Below, in pieces: positions 46,978 through 56,090 of a DNA stretch of 64,000 nt. The number at the start of each line of letters is the position of its first letter. Position 1 is the stretch's first letter. The notes under the pieces were generated by a model. It was given only the letters and a program-made list of their open reading frames with translations, did no database searches and was not told where the DNA came from. A program made the position numbers and the translations under genes. Source of the DNA: Microlunatus speluncae (GTDB lineage: Bacteria; Actinomycetota; Actinomycetes; Propionibacteriales; Propionibacteriaceae); NCBI RefSeq assembly GCF_009299835.1, contig NZ_VKCZ01000010.1, positions 1 to 64,000 of the forward strand, read 5' to 3'.

Positions 46978-47379
46978 ATGGCCGAACCGCTCCAGGTCGA
47001 GGTCGTCTCGGCCGACGAGGTGGTCTGGTCCGGGACCAGCACGCTGATCATCGCCAAGACGGTGGACGGCGACATGGGCATCCTGCCGGGCCATGCGCCG
47101 GTGCTGGCCGTCCTGGCGCCGGGCGGCGTCGAGATCGTCACCGAGGATGCCAGCCGTGAGGTCGTGGCCGTGGACGGCGGATTCCTGTCCGTCGCCCAGG
47201 GCCGGGTGTCGATCCTCAGCGAGTACGCCCGGATGGCCGACGAGATCAGCATCGACCAGGCCGAGCGTGAGCTGGCCGATGCTCAGGCTCGGTTGGACGC
47301 CGGCGAAGACACCGAGGAAGTACGTCAGCACGTCATGCGGGCCAGCGCCCAGGTCAGGGCCGCGCACAAGGTACGCTGA
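46978..47379 (+). CDS. atpC: ATP synthase F1 subunit epsilon
   Basis: Rotor subunit, 133 residues: N-terminal beta barrel (GDMGILPGHAPVLAVL, about 38-53) and two C-terminal helices (DQAERELADAQARLDAG). Start ATG is preceded by TGATC, where TGA is the atpD stop. Last subunit of a complete atpBEFHAGDC operon. Confidence 0.97.
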   Translation: MAEPLQVEVVSADEVVWSGTSTLIIAKTVDGDMGILPGHAPVLAVLAPGGVEIVTEDASREVVAVDGGFLSVAQGRVSILSEYARMADEISIDQAERELADAQARLDAGEDTEEVRQHVMRASAQVRAAHKVR

Positions 47380-47398
47380 GGACTTCCGCCCCGATCGT

Positions 47399-47420
47399 GC
47401 CCGGTTCAACTAAACCGGGC
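47399..47420 (+). terminator. Hairpin after the atp operon
   Basis: GCCCGGTT / AACCGGGC, 8-bp perfect arms and a six-base loop, 20 bases after the atpC stop. The tail is G/T-mixed rather than a T-run, so termination may be partial and let DUF2550 be co-transcribed. Confidence 0.6.
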
Positions 47421-47467
47421 GTGGGGTTGCCGGATCGGATCACGAGAGACAGGGCCCCTAGACGACG

Positions 47468-47926
47468 ATGGCAGGCTGGATCGGCGTCGTCGTCGTCGCA
47501 CTCGTGATCTTGTTGGCCGTGGTCGTTCCGTTGGTCACCCTGGCCCTCCGGCAGCGGGTCGTGACGCGCCAGGGCGGAGCCTTCGAATGCAGCATGCGGC
47601 TCCGCCCGATCGCCGAGCAGACTCCGAGCTCCAACTGGGTGCTCGGAGTCGCTCGCTACAACCACGATCGGGTCGAGTGGTTCCGCTTCTTCTCGTTCTC
47701 GCCGCTGCCGCGGATGACCTTCCGCCGCGCCGACTCCCGGGTGATCGACACTCGCGACCCGGAGCCGGCCGAGTCCGTCGCCCTCTACGACGGGCAGCGC
47801 GTCGTCCGGGTCGCCGTCGGCGCCCATGACTCGGCCGAGGTGTGGGAGCTGGCGATGAGTTCCGGCTCGCTGACCGGCTTCCTCTCCTGGCTCGAAGCCG
47901 CCCCGCCCGGCACCGCCATGTATTAA
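47468..47926 (+). CDS. DUF2550 family membrane protein
   Basis: 152 residues: one N-terminal membrane helix (about 4-28) and a cytoplasmic or extracytoplasmic domain with the family pattern RQGGAFECSMR (about 35-45), WVLGVARYNHDRVEWFRFFS (about 56-75). DUF2550 follows atpC throughout Actinobacteria; function unknown. An actinobacterial marker. Confidence 0.88.
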   Translation: MAGWIGVVVVALVILLAVVVPLVTLALRQRVVTRQGGAFECSMRLRPIAEQTPSSNWVLGVARYNHDRVEWFRFFSFSPLPRMTFRRADSRVIDTRDPEPAESVALYDGQRVVRVAVGAHDSAEVWELAMSSGSLTGFLSWLEAAPPGTAMY

Positions 47927-47980
47927 CCGACTTGTCAGAAGTGAGTTGTGCCAGGGGGCTTCTCAGTTCTGACAACTCGG
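47927..47980. terminator. Bidirectional terminator / repeat, second TTGTCAGAA hairpin
   Basis: Arms of 19 bases with two mismatches (CCGACTTGTCAGAAGTGAG against CTCAGTTCTGACAACTCGG) around a 16-base loop, between convergent DUF2550 and EEP genes. Followed by GGTTTTAG on the plus strand. Shares ACCCCGAGTTGTCAGAA with the palindrome at 11588-11645. Confidence 0.75.
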
Positions 47981-47984
47981 GGTT

Positions 47985-48752
47985 TTAGAGGGTGAGGGCG
48001 GCGCGGATCGGGAGATGGTCCGACGGGTAGCGGTCGTTGACGGTGCGGTCGACGATCTCGGCGTCGACGACGCCGACTCCCGGCCCGACCAGGATCCAGT
48101 CGATCTGCGCGCTGCCCGGCTCCGGCCGCCGGTAGTTGCCGAAGGTGCCGATCGCCGGTCCGCCGACCTGGACCTCACCGATCGCGTCCCGCAGCCCGCT
48201 GTTGATCAGCACCTGGTAGGCCGGGGTCGCCGTGCCGACGTTGAAGTCGCCGGTCAGGATGACCGGCTCGGTGATCGCCGTGAGCTGCTCCGCCAGCCAG
48301 TAGGCGGACTTGACCCGGGACTCCTCGCTGCGGTGATCGAGATGGACGTTGATCATCACGAAGGTCACGCCGAGGACCGAGTCGACGAATCGGGCCCGGG
48401 TGATCATCCGGGTCAGCTCGTTGCCCCAGCTGGCCGAGCCCGGCACCTCCGGGGTGTCGGACAGCCAGCGGTGCGCGACGTCGAGCACGGTCAGCCGGGC
48501 GCTGTCGTAGAAGATCGCGCTGGTCTCGTCCGACATCCGGCCCTGCCGGCCCTCGGCCAGGTAGCGGTAGTTGCGCGGCAGCAGCCCGGCCAGATCGTCC
48601 AGCGTCTCCGGATCGGCCTCCTGGGTGCCGAGCACGGTCGGCGCCAGCTCCCGGATCAACGTGGCCAGCGGCTCGCGCCGGACCGACCACGGATGATCAT
48701 CGAAGGCCCGGCTGGTGCGCAGGTTGTAGCTGACGACGGTGAGCGGCTGCAT
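47985..48752 (-). CDS. Endonuclease/exonuclease/phosphatase family protein
   Basis: 255 residues, DNase I-like fold. Metal and catalytic motifs are in order: VVSYNLR (Asn, about 6-12), GTQEAD (Glu, about 40-45), VMINVHLDH (about 131-139), LTGDFNVG (about 165-172) and SDHLPI near the C-terminus. No signal peptide. The family covers nucleases, sphingomyelinases and phosphatases, so the substrate is open. Divergent from a GH5 gene with only 31 bases between starts. Confidence 0.88.
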   Translation of the reverse strand: MQPLTVVSYNLRTSRAFDDHPWSVRREPLATLIRELAPTVLGTQEADPETLDDLAGLLPRNYRYLAEGRQGRMSDETSAIFYDSARLTVLDVAHRWLSDTPEVPGSASWGNELTRMITRARFVDSVLGVTFVMINVHLDHRSEESRVKSAYWLAEQLTAITEPVILTGDFNVGTATPAYQVLINSGLRDAIGEVQVGGPAIGTFGNYRRPEPGSAQIDWILVGPGVGVVDAEIVDRTVNDRYPSDHLPIRAALTL

Positions 48753-48783
48753 CTGCCCAAGCCTAGTGATCTACGGTGATCCC

Positions 48784-49803
48784 ATGGCAGATGGTCCCTT
48801 GCGCGGGGTGAACCTCGGCGGCTGGTTGTTGTTGGAGAAATGGCTGACGCCGTCGCTGTTCGCCGGCACCGACGCCGAGGACGAGTACGGGTTCATGCGC
48901 ACCCCGGGAGCGGCGGAGAAGCTGCGCCGGCACCGGGCCGAGTTCCTGAAGGAAGCGGACTTCGCCTGGATCGCGGAGCACGGCCTGGACCTGGTCCGGA
49001 TCCCGGTCGGCCACTGGGTGTTCGGCGAGGAGGACCGGTCGGCCGACGAGCCGGAGCTGCTCGGGGCGATCAAGGAACTCGACTGGGCGATGGAGATGGC
49101 GGCCAAGTACGGGCTGCTGGTGCTGCTCGACCTGCACGGCGCCCCGGGCTCGCAGAACGGTCGTGATCACAGTGGGCTCAGCGGCAAGCGGAACTGGTAT
49201 GCCCGGCAGGACTTCCGGGATCGTACCGTCGACGTGTTGGAGCGGTTGGCCCGGCGCTACGCCGCGGCCGATCACCTGTGGGGGATCGAGCTGCTCAACG
49301 AGCCGATGGACCCGCGACTCTGGACCTTGATCAAGTTCTACCGGCGGGCCTACGCCAGCTTGATCACGATCCTGCGGCCGGGCACCCGGATCATCTTCTC
49401 CGACGGCTTCGTGCCCTGGCTCACCCGTGGCGCCATCCGACCGGTGCCGGACTACCCGGTGATCATGGACTGCCACCTCTACCAGTGCTTCTACCCCTGG
49501 GATCAGCGCAACTCGATCCCGCACCATCTGCGCAAGGCCCGGCACAGCCGGGCGAAGTTGATCAAGTGGCTGAGCCGCCGGCATCCGGTGATCGTGGGGG
49601 AGTGGAGCGTCGCCCTCCCCGGCCGGACCATCGCCGGCCTCGGCCCGGACCAGATCACGGCCCTACGCCGCGACTACGCCGAGGCCCAGCAGCAGGGCTA
49701 CGCCGGCGCCGTCGCCTGGACCTTCTGGAACTACACCGCCGAGGAACGCAATGAGTGGAACTACCGTGCCCTGGTCGAGGACGGCCACTTCATCCCGCTC
49801 TGA
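48784..49803 (+). CDS. Glycoside hydrolase family 5-like protein (exo-beta-1,3-glucanase type)
   Basis: 339 residues, TIM barrel. MADGPLRGVNLGGWLLLEKW at the N-terminus resembles fungal and bacterial exo-1,3-glucanases; acid/base Glu in WGIELLNEP (about 161-169) and nucleophile Glu in VIVGEWSVA (about 269-277). No signal peptide, so it would act inside the cell, perhaps on short imported glucans. TACGGT six bases before the ATG and no Shine-Dalgarno suggest a leaderless mRNA. Confidence 0.87.
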   Translation: MADGPLRGVNLGGWLLLEKWLTPSLFAGTDAEDEYGFMRTPGAAEKLRRHRAEFLKEADFAWIAEHGLDLVRIPVGHWVFGEEDRSADEPELLGAIKELDWAMEMAAKYGLLVLLDLHGAPGSQNGRDHSGLSGKRNWYARQDFRDRTVDVLERLARRYAAADHLWGIELLNEPMDPRLWTLIKFYRRAYASLITILRPGTRIIFSDGFVPWLTRGAIRPVPDYPVIMDCHLYQCFYPWDQRNSIPHHLRKARHSRAKLIKWLSRRHPVIVGEWSVALPGRTIAGLGPDQITALRRDYAEAQQQGYAGAVAWTFWNYTAEERNEWNYRALVEDGHFIPL

Positions 49804-49885
49804 CCCTGCCCGGCGAACGCGCTGCGGAGGTTCGGATGAGCGAGACGGGTGCTTCCTGCGGGTGCGGGTCGGGGGTGCGGAAGTC

Positions 49886-50010
49886 GTCACAGGTAGAGAA
49901 TTAGTCCAGTCGGGGCAGGGTCGGCTGGTCGTTTGTCGCCACAGGTGGAGAAACGGGCCAGTCCGGGTCGTGTCGTTGGCGCCGCAGGCGGAGAGCTGTC
50001 CAGTCCGGAG
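49886..50010. repeat. Three degenerate 30-bp direct repeats
   Basis: Units at 49886-49915, 49938-49967 and 49981-50010 align without gaps: G(T/C)C(A/G)CAGG(T/C)(A/G)GAGA, a variable stretch, then (G/T)(T/C)CCAGTC(G/C)GG. Spacers are 22 and 13 bases. They lie in the gene-free 49804-50222 region. Too few, too degenerate and too closely spaced for CRISPR. Confidence 0.65.
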
Positions 50011-50133
50011 CGGTCTGCGATCTTGAGGTCGGCACTTGGTGCGTTGGCCGGAGCCCCAGGCAACGCCAAGACGCGCCCGTCCTTGGCCCGTCGTTCGGCG
50101 GTCGGGCCGGAGCCGGTGTGGCACCGTCTGGCT

Positions 50134-50215
50134 TGCCCTTCGACCGGCTCAGGGAACGAACGGCCTCGTCGACTGCGCCCGGCCCGACCCAGCCCGGCTC
50201 AGCTCAGGGGACGAA
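50134..50215. repeat. Third copy of the REP-like 27-mer plus a degenerate neighbour
   Basis: 50134-50160 matches the 4254-4280 copy with one mismatch (CGACCGGCTC for CGACAGGCTC). A decayed direct copy (CGGCTCAGCTCAGGGGACGAAC) follows at about 50194-50215. The word GGCCCGTCGTTCGG also precedes both this copy and the one at 4176, hinting at a longer repeat unit. Confidence 0.7.
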
Positions 50216-50222
50216 CCAGCAT

Positions 50223-52097
50223 TCAGACGCTGCCGAGGCCTCGTTGCACCCGGTCCAGCAGTCTCAGGGCGAGGCCGCGGTCATCGGCGATGTCCCGCTC
50301 CTGCTCGGCGCCGAGGTCGGGGTGGTCGGTGATGATGCCGTCGACGCCGTCGATCAGGTAGGTGCGCATCTTGTCCTCCGACTCGACGGTCCAGACCAGG
50401 ATCTTGTAGCCCGCGTCCTGGGCCTGGTGCAGGAAGTCCTCGTCGTAGGACGCCTCCTCGATGACGATGAAGTCGCATTTGACCTTGGGGATCCCGCCGA
50501 AGTTGATCGGCACGATGAAGCCGACGACCAGCGTCGGCCGGGCCGCCTCGAGTCGGGTCACCACGTCACGGCTGATCGAGTGGTACGTGTACCAGTCGGT
50601 CACCCGATAGGCGTCGAGCACCGCGAGCAGCCGCGGCACCAGGTCGGGGGTCTCGGCTCCGTGCAGCTTGACCTCGAGCAACTGCGGCAACTCGAGCTCC
50701 TTCGAGGTCTCGATCCACTGCTCCAGCGAGGGAATCTTGGCTTCCTGATCACCGTGCCGCACGGTGATCCGGGTCAACTCGTCCTGGGTCAGATCCTTGA
50801 CCTCCCGGTCGATCCCGGCGAGTCGGCGCAGATTCGTGTCGTGCATGACCACGAACCGGCCGTCCTTGGTCTGCAGGACGTCGAACTCGACCCGGTCGGC
50901 GCCGGAGCGCTTTGCCGCCCGCAGCGCCGGCAGCGTGTTCTCCACTCCGCCGTCGACCCACCCGCGATGGGCCAGGACCTGGGTCACCTTGGCGGCGTCG
51001 AACGCGGTCAGCGTGCCGATGTTGATCACCGTGGTGATCAACAGGGCGATCACGGTGACCGCCGCGGCGAGACCCCACAGCACCCGCCTGCGGCGCGGGG
51101 TGCCGGTGGCTCCGTCCTCGAAGTCGTCGGGCCGGAGTCGGTCGGCCAGCCGCGGCAGCCAGTCCCGTTTCAGGGCGGTCAGGCACTGCGCGACCATGAC
51201 GGCCACCAGCGAGGTCACGACGAACAGACCGATCTGCCAGACGGACAGTCCGGTGCCGGCCATGATCGGCGACAGATCGGGCGCCGCCTCGTCGGTGATC
51301 AGCGTCGGCACGGTCACCAATCCGGCCAAGATCAGCAGCAGCACGGTCGACGGCACCGAGATCAGCCCGATCAGCAGGACCAACCGCAGACTCCGCCACC
51401 GAGTGAGGCGCCAGCTGGTCGCGAAGGACCCCCAGACGCTCGCCTCGGTCGTGCACAGGACCGGCAGCACGAACAACAGCCGGACCGCGAGATAGAAGAA
51501 GATCAACATCACGGCCGAGTAGAGCAGGCTGCCCGACGGTGTCTTGGACAGCTCCTCGCTGACGAACGGCGGCACGCCGATCTTGCCCGTCAGCGTGGCG
51601 GTGAGGCCGAACTGGCCCAGGGGAAGGACGAGCAGCAGATAGACCACGACCAGGAAACCCTGTGGGTGCAGGAGTTTCCGGCCGGTGGCCCGGAGCCGGA
51701 GCAACAGCTGCCGCGGCGTGATCGACCGTCCCGCCTGATGGTGGTCGGCCAGGATGAAGATCACGGCGAACCCGATCAGGACGACGGCCGTCGCGATCAC
51801 CGCGACCAGCAGCAGGGTCAGGTCGGCGAGCGGATTGCGGATCACAGTGGCGAACTCGTCGTAGGCGATGCTGCCGAGCCCGGTCTGCACGAGCACCAGG
51901 CCGTAGATCAGCCGGAGGATCGGGATCGCGACCACGACGACCAAGCCCTCGATCGCGAGCAGGGTCAGCAGATAGAACAGCGGATCCCGCCAGGTGGTGC
52001 GATGCGCGCGGCCGATGGCCCCGCGCACCCCGAGCGGCTTGGGCGGACGATCCGGCGCCGCCTCGCCGTGCGCCGGGTCCGCTATCGCCTTGGTCAT
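50223..52097 (-). CDS. Membrane-anchored glycerophosphodiester phosphodiesterase
   Basis: 624 residues. The N-terminal half (about 1-360) is a GDPD-type membrane domain with seven to eight hydrophobic segments; the C-terminal half (about 370-620) is the TIM-barrel hydrolase with VLAHRGWVDGGVENT, RVEFDVLQTKDG (metal Glu-Asp) and FVVMHDTNL (catalytic His). It would cleave glycerophosphodiesters, or lipoteichoic or teichoic backbones, at the membrane. The fusion is common in Firmicutes and Actinobacteria. ATG start; stop lies next to the REP-like repeat. Confidence 0.92.
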   Translation of the reverse strand: MTKAIADPAHGEAAPDRPPKPLGVRGAIGRAHRTTWRDPLFYLLTLLAIEGLVVVVAIPILRLIYGLVLVQTGLGSIAYDEFATVIRNPLADLTLLLVAVIATAVVLIGFAVIFILADHHQAGRSITPRQLLLRLRATGRKLLHPQGFLVVVYLLLVLPLGQFGLTATLTGKIGVPPFVSEELSKTPSGSLLYSAVMLIFFYLAVRLLFVLPVLCTTEASVWGSFATSWRLTRWRSLRLVLLIGLISVPSTVLLLILAGLVTVPTLITDEAAPDLSPIMAGTGLSVWQIGLFVVTSLVAVMVAQCLTALKRDWLPRLADRLRPDDFEDGATGTPRRRRVLWGLAAAVTVIALLITTVINIGTLTAFDAAKVTQVLAHRGWVDGGVENTLPALRAAKRSGADRVEFDVLQTKDGRFVVMHDTNLRRLAGIDREVKDLTQDELTRITVRHGDQEAKIPSLEQWIETSKELELPQLLEVKLHGAETPDLVPRLLAVLDAYRVTDWYTYHSISRDVVTRLEAARPTLVVGFIVPINFGGIPKVKCDFIVIEEASYDEDFLHQAQDAGYKILVWTVESEDKMRTYLIDGVDGIITDHPDLGAEQERDIADDRGLALRLLDRVQRGLGSV

Positions 52098-52163
52098 CCG
52101 GTCACAGTACTGACGCGGCCGCGCCCAGTACCGGAGCCGACCGGCGCGGCTCGGGCCGAGTGG

Positions 52164-53183
52164 TCAGACCTGACCGGCTCGTTCCAGGGCGGTGCAGCAG
52201 GTGTTCACCAGCAGGCGGGTGACGTTGTAGGGATCGATGTTGGCGTTGGGCCGGCGGTCCTCGATGTAGCCCAACTTGTCGACCTCCACCTGCCAGGGGA
52301 TGCGGACCGAAGCGCCACGGTCGGAGACGCCGTAACTGTAGACGTCGTGCGGGGCGGTCTCGTGATCACCGGTCAGGCGCTCCTCGATGCCGTGACCGTA
52401 GCCGGCGATGTGCTCCTCGACCTTGCCCGGGGCGCCGAGGGACTCGCAGGCGGTGATGATCGCGTCGTAGCCCTCGCGCATCGCCCGGGTGGAGAAGTTG
52501 GTGTGCGCACCGGCGCCGTTCCAGTCGCCCTTGGCGGGCTTGGCGTCCAGGGTTGCGGCGACGTCGTACTCCTCGGCGATCCGGTAGAGCAGCCAGCGGG
52601 CCAGCCACAGGTGGTCGGCGACCTCGACCGGTCCCGCCGGGCCGATCTGGAATTCCCACTGGCCGGGCATGACCTCGGCGTTGATGCCGGAGATGGTCAG
52701 CCCGGCCTCGATGCAGGCGTCGAGATGCTTCTCGACGATCTCGCGACCGAAGACCTCGTCGGCGCCGACGCCGCAGTAGTACGGGCCCTGCGGAGCGGGG
52801 AAACCGACGGCCGGGAAGCCGAGCGGGCGACCCTCCTGGAAGAACGTGTACTCCTGCTCGATGCCGAACCAGGAATCCTGCTCGGCGTGGCGTTCGGCGA
52901 CCGGACGGAGCTTCGCCCGGTTGTTGGTCGGGTGCGGCGTGCCGTCGACGAGGTAGACCTCGCACAACACGAGGACGTGGTCGCCGCCGCGGATCGGGTC
53001 GGGACACGAGAAGACCGGTCTGAGCACGCAGTCGGAGTTGTCACCGGGCGCCTGGTTGGTGCTCGAACCGTCGAAGCCCCACTCCGGCGGCTCGGCGCCG
53101 TCGGCGAGGACCTTCGTCTTCGACCGAAGCCGCGCGCTCGGCTCGGTGCCGTCGATCCAGATGTATTCGGCCTTGTAGGTCAA
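52164..53183 (-). CDS. glnII: Glutamine synthetase, type II (eukaryote-like)
   Basis: ATP-dependent ammonium assimilation into glutamine. 339 residues, the size of GlnII and much shorter than GlnA (about 470). GFDGSSTNQA (about 35-44), NAEVMPGQWEFQIGP (about 168-182) and GAGAHTNFSTRAMREG are family hallmarks. The start is TTG: no ATG or GTG fits the conserved MTxKAEYIWIDG beginning, and GAGGGGG lies seven bases before it. A TTGACA-like -35 is at 53244-53239 on the minus strand; I found no convincing GlnR box. Confidence 0.95.
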   Translation of the reverse strand: MTYKAEYIWIDGTEPSARLRSKTKVLADGAEPPEWGFDGSSTNQAPGDNSDCVLRPVFSCPDPIRGGDHVLVLCEVYLVDGTPHPTNNRAKLRPVAERHAEQDSWFGIEQEYTFFQEGRPLGFPAVGFPAPQGPYYCGVGADEVFGREIVEKHLDACIEAGLTISGINAEVMPGQWEFQIGPAGPVEVADHLWLARWLLYRIAEEYDVAATLDAKPAKGDWNGAGAHTNFSTRAMREGYDAIITACESLGAPGKVEEHIAGYGHGIEERLTGDHETAPHDVYSYGVSDRGASVRIPWQVEVDKLGYIEDRRPNANIDPYNVTRLLVNTCCTALERAGQV

Positions 53184-53311
53184 CCGTCTGCCCCCTCGGG
53201 TCGGCCACCCAGGTTGTTCTGGCGGCCGGTGTCGACAGTGTCAACCGGCTGTTGCGGGCCCGTTCCTCCTCTGTGAACAGCGTGTTAAGGCCCTCGAGCT
53301 CGCCGCCAGCG

Positions 53312-54892
53312 TCAGCCGATCGTGCGACGGGCCGGTGACTCGTCGCCGGCCCGATTGACCGCCGACACCAGGTAGGTGGCGCCGGCCGTGCCGTCCGGAT
53401 CGGTCCAGCGATGGTCAGATGTCCCGTCGGCCTGGATCACGGCAACCAGGTGCTCGGCGTCGGCCAGGGCACAGCGGTCCGGCACCGTCCCGGCGTCGAA
53501 CCGGTAGATCGCGAACTGGTGCGCGCGGGTCGAGGACCAGCTGAGCTCGACCCCGCCCGCGACCGGTCCGGCCTCGAGCGAGCGCACCGGCAGGGCCGGG
53601 CGGACCTTCAGCGACGGCGATTCCGGCACCAGCGCCGGTCGGGAATACCAGGTCTGGTTCAGCAGCGTGGTGCCGCCGAGGCGGTCGGCCTTCACGTCCT
53701 TGGCCGAGAAGTAGATGTTGCCCTTCACCTCGGGGTGATCGGTGTTGAACTGCAGGTGGCTGGACAGCTCGCCCGGCTTGGCCCAGTTCGGGTCGGCGTT
53801 CAGGGCGACCTTGTAGGTGGCCTGCCCGATGTAGAGGTTGGTCGTCGTGCCGCGGACCTGATCGGCCCACCAGGAGGTGACCTTCTCGTAGTCGGCGACG
53901 GTGAAGCCGCGGGACCAGTAGACCTGCGGCACCACGTAGTCGATCCATTCCTCCCGCACCCAGCGCCGGGTGTCGGCATAGAGGTCGTCGTAGGTCTGCA
54001 CGCCGCCGGCGGTGTCGGACCCTTCAGGATCAGTGCTGGCGTTGCGCCAGATCGCGAACGGTGAGACGCCGAACGCGACCCACGGCTTGGCCCGCTTGAT
54101 CGCCGCGCCGAGCTCGGTGATCAAGGAATCGATGTTGCTGCGGCGCCAGTCGGCCAGGCTCAGCCCGTTGCCGTGCTCGGCGTATTCGGCGGCGTCGTCG
54201 AAGGTCTGACCGGCCACCGGATACGGATAGAAGTAGTCGTCGAAGTGCACGCCGTCGATGTCATAGCGGCTGACCGCGTCCATGATCGCGTCGACCGAGA
54301 ACTTCCGGGCCGCCGGGATGCCCGGGTTGTAGTAGAGCTTGCCGCCGTACGGCACCACCCAGTCGGGATGCAGCCGGGCCGGGTGGGTCGGAGCAAGATC
54401 ATCGATCTTGGTGTCCATGCTGATCCGGTACGGATTGAACCAGGCATGCAACTGCAGGCCGCGGCGGTGCGCCTCGGTGACGGCGAAGGCCAGCGGGTCG
54501 TAGCCGGGATCACCGCCCTGGGTGCCGGTGAGGTAGCGCGACCACGGCTCCTTCGCGCCGGGCCAGAAGGCGTCCGCGGTGGGCCGGACCTGCAGGATCA
54601 CCGCGTTGTGCCGGGAGCGGACCGCGAGGTCGAACCAGTCGATCAGTTCCTGCTGCTGGGCCGCGGGGGAGAGGCCGGTCTTCGACGGCCAGTCGATGTT
54701 GACCACCGAGGCGATCCACATCGCCCGGAAGTCGTGCTTCGGTCGCGTGGGATCGACCGTGCAGCCGGCCGCCGGACCGGCCGGTCGCTCGTCGGGCGCG
54801 GCGGCGGCCGGACCGGAGCCGAGGGACAGGGTGAGTAGGGCGGCGAGGGCGAGGGCACTCAGCCGGCCGAGGATGCGGGTGCGTCCGGGCAC
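53312..54892 (-). CDS. Secreted family-10-like glycosyl hydrolase (GHL10)
   Basis: 526 residues. Sec signal peptide (about 1-32, ends AAAAP), GHL10 TIM-barrel domain (about 45-400: HDFRAMWIASVVNIDWPS, LQLHAWFNPYRIS, GVHFDDYFYPYP, VAFGVSPFAIWRNA, WIDYVVPQVYW) and a C-terminal fibronectin-III-like domain (about 435-525). Relatives act on cell-surface glycans; the true substrate is unknown. GTG start with perfect AAGGAGG. Confidence 0.88.
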   Translation of the reverse strand: MPGRTRILGRLSALALAALLTLSLGSGPAAAAPDERPAGPAAGCTVDPTRPKHDFRAMWIASVVNIDWPSKTGLSPAAQQQELIDWFDLAVRSRHNAVILQVRPTADAFWPGAKEPWSRYLTGTQGGDPGYDPLAFAVTEAHRRGLQLHAWFNPYRISMDTKIDDLAPTHPARLHPDWVVPYGGKLYYNPGIPAARKFSVDAIMDAVSRYDIDGVHFDDYFYPYPVAGQTFDDAAEYAEHGNGLSLADWRRSNIDSLITELGAAIKRAKPWVAFGVSPFAIWRNASTDPEGSDTAGGVQTYDDLYADTRRWVREEWIDYVVPQVYWSRGFTVADYEKVTSWWADQVRGTTTNLYIGQATYKVALNADPNWAKPGELSSHLQFNTDHPEVKGNIYFSAKDVKADRLGGTTLLNQTWYSRPALVPESPSLKVRPALPVRSLEAGPVAGGVELSWSSTRAHQFAIYRFDAGTVPDRCALADAEHLVAVIQADGTSDHRWTDPDGTAGATYLVSAVNRAGDESPARRTIG

Positions 54893-55017
54893 GATTCCTC
54901 CTTGAGATCGAGCGGACAGGTCGAAAATTCACCTGGGCACAGTGTGTCCCGGAACACCGCGGCTGTCCATCGATCCGGCCACCATGATCGGCTCACCGCC
55001 GGCCGGCGAACCGGAGC

Positions 55018-56085
55018 TCAGGTCGCGTCGCTCCCGGAGGTGAACGCGGCGTCGAAGGCGGCGGTCGGCGGCGTGATCGCGTTCAGCCCGCGGATGAAGG
55101 TCAGGGCTTCCGGGGCACCGGCGAGCCGGTCCATCCCGGCGTCCTCCCACTCGATCGAAACCGAACGGTCGTAGCCGATCGTGTTGAGCATCCGGAAGAT
55201 GTCCTCCCACCGGGCGTCGCCGCGGCCGGTGGAGATGAAGTCCCAGCCGCGCCGCTGATCGGCCCAGGGCAGGTGCGAGCCGAGGATGCCGTTGCGGCCG
55301 TCGGTCTGGCGGACCTTCGCGTCCTTGCAGTGGAAGTGATAGATCCGGTCCTTGAAGTCCCAGAGGAAGGCGACGTAGTCCAGTCCCTGCCAGATCATGT
55401 GCGACGGGTCGAAGTTGAGCCCGAAGGCGGGCCGGTGACCGATCGCCTCCAACGTGGCGACGGTCGACCAGTAGTCGTAGGCGATCTCCGACGGGTGCAC
55501 CTCGTGCGCGAACCGGACGCCCTGCTCGTCGAAGACGTCCAGGATCGGATTCCAGCGGTCGGCGAAGTCGCGGTAGCCGGCCTTGATCACGTCGTCGCCG
55601 ACCGGAGGAAACATCGCCACGTAGTGCCAGATCGACGAGCCGGTGAAGCCGATCACGGTTTCCACACCCAGCCGGGCGGCGGCCCGCGCGGTGAGCTTCA
55701 TCTCCTCGGCGGCACGCTGCCGGACCCCTTCCGGATCGCCGTCGACCCAGACCCGTGGGTTGACTGTCGCCTGGTGGCGATCATCGATGATCGCCTCGCA
55801 GACCGCCTGGCCGTTGAGGTGGTTGGAGATCGCCCAACAGCCGAGGCCGTACTGCTCCAGGGTGTCCTTGATCGACTTCAGGTACGCGTCGTCCTCGGCC
55901 GCCTTCCCGACATCGAGATGCTCACCCCAACAGGCGAGCTCGAGCCCGTCGTAGCCCCATTCCGAAGCCAGCCGGCACATCTCGTCGAACGGGACGTCGG
56001 CCCACTGCCCGGTGAAGAGGGTCACCGGCCGGGACTGCTTCGGCGTCGCCTTGCCGGTCGCTTCACGCAGAGTGGATGCGGTCAT
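55018..56085 (-). CDS. Sugar phosphate isomerase/epimerase family protein (AP endonuclease 2-like TIM barrel)
   Basis: 355 residues. Xylose-isomerase-like TIM barrel: [14 protein letters not shown] near the N-terminus, metal and substrate residues in [26 protein letters not shown] and HFHCKDAKV. Typical partners are Gfo/Idh/MocA enzymes in inositol or rare-sugar catabolism; here none is adjacent. ATG 56085 has AGGAG eight bases upstream; a GTG at 56094 is the alternative. Follows the cobalamin adenosyltransferase by five bases. Confidence 0.88.
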   Translation of the reverse strand: MTASTLREATGKATPKQSRPVTLFTGQWADVPFDEMCRLASEWGYDGLELACWGEHLDVGKAAEDDAYLKSIKDTLEQYGLGCWAISNHLNGQAVCEAIIDDRHQATVNPRVWVDGDPEGVRQRAAEEMKLTARAAARLGVETVIGFTGSSIWHYVAMFPPVGDDVIKAGYRDFADRWNPILDVFDEQGVRFAHEVHPSEIAYDYWSTVATLEAIGHRPAFGLNFDPSHMIWQGLDYVAFLWDFKDRIYHFHCKDAKVRQTDGRNGILGSHLPWADQRRGWDFISTGRGDARWEDIFRMLNTIGYDRSVSIEWEDAGMDRLAGAPEALTFIRGLNAITPPTAAFDAAFTSGSDAT

Positions 56086-56090
56086 CGTCG

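Noticed and set aside
49886..50010. Small CRISPR array
   Set aside because: Only three units, repeats diverge at many positions, spacers of 13 and 22 bases, and no cas gene.
49887..50069. 60-codon minus-strand frame through the 30-bp repeats
   Set aside because: No ribosome-binding site, no consistent reading phase through the repeat units, no similarity to a protein.
50118..53276. 1052-codon plus-strand frame across the GDPD and glnII genes
   Set aside because: Spans two well-supported minus-strand genes and a repeat; Arg/Gln/Asp/His-rich with no domain.
53184..53311. GlnR box before glnII
   Set aside because: I could not fit the spaced GTnAC/GAAAC pattern; only a TTGACA-like -35 and a TGTCGACA palindrome are visible.
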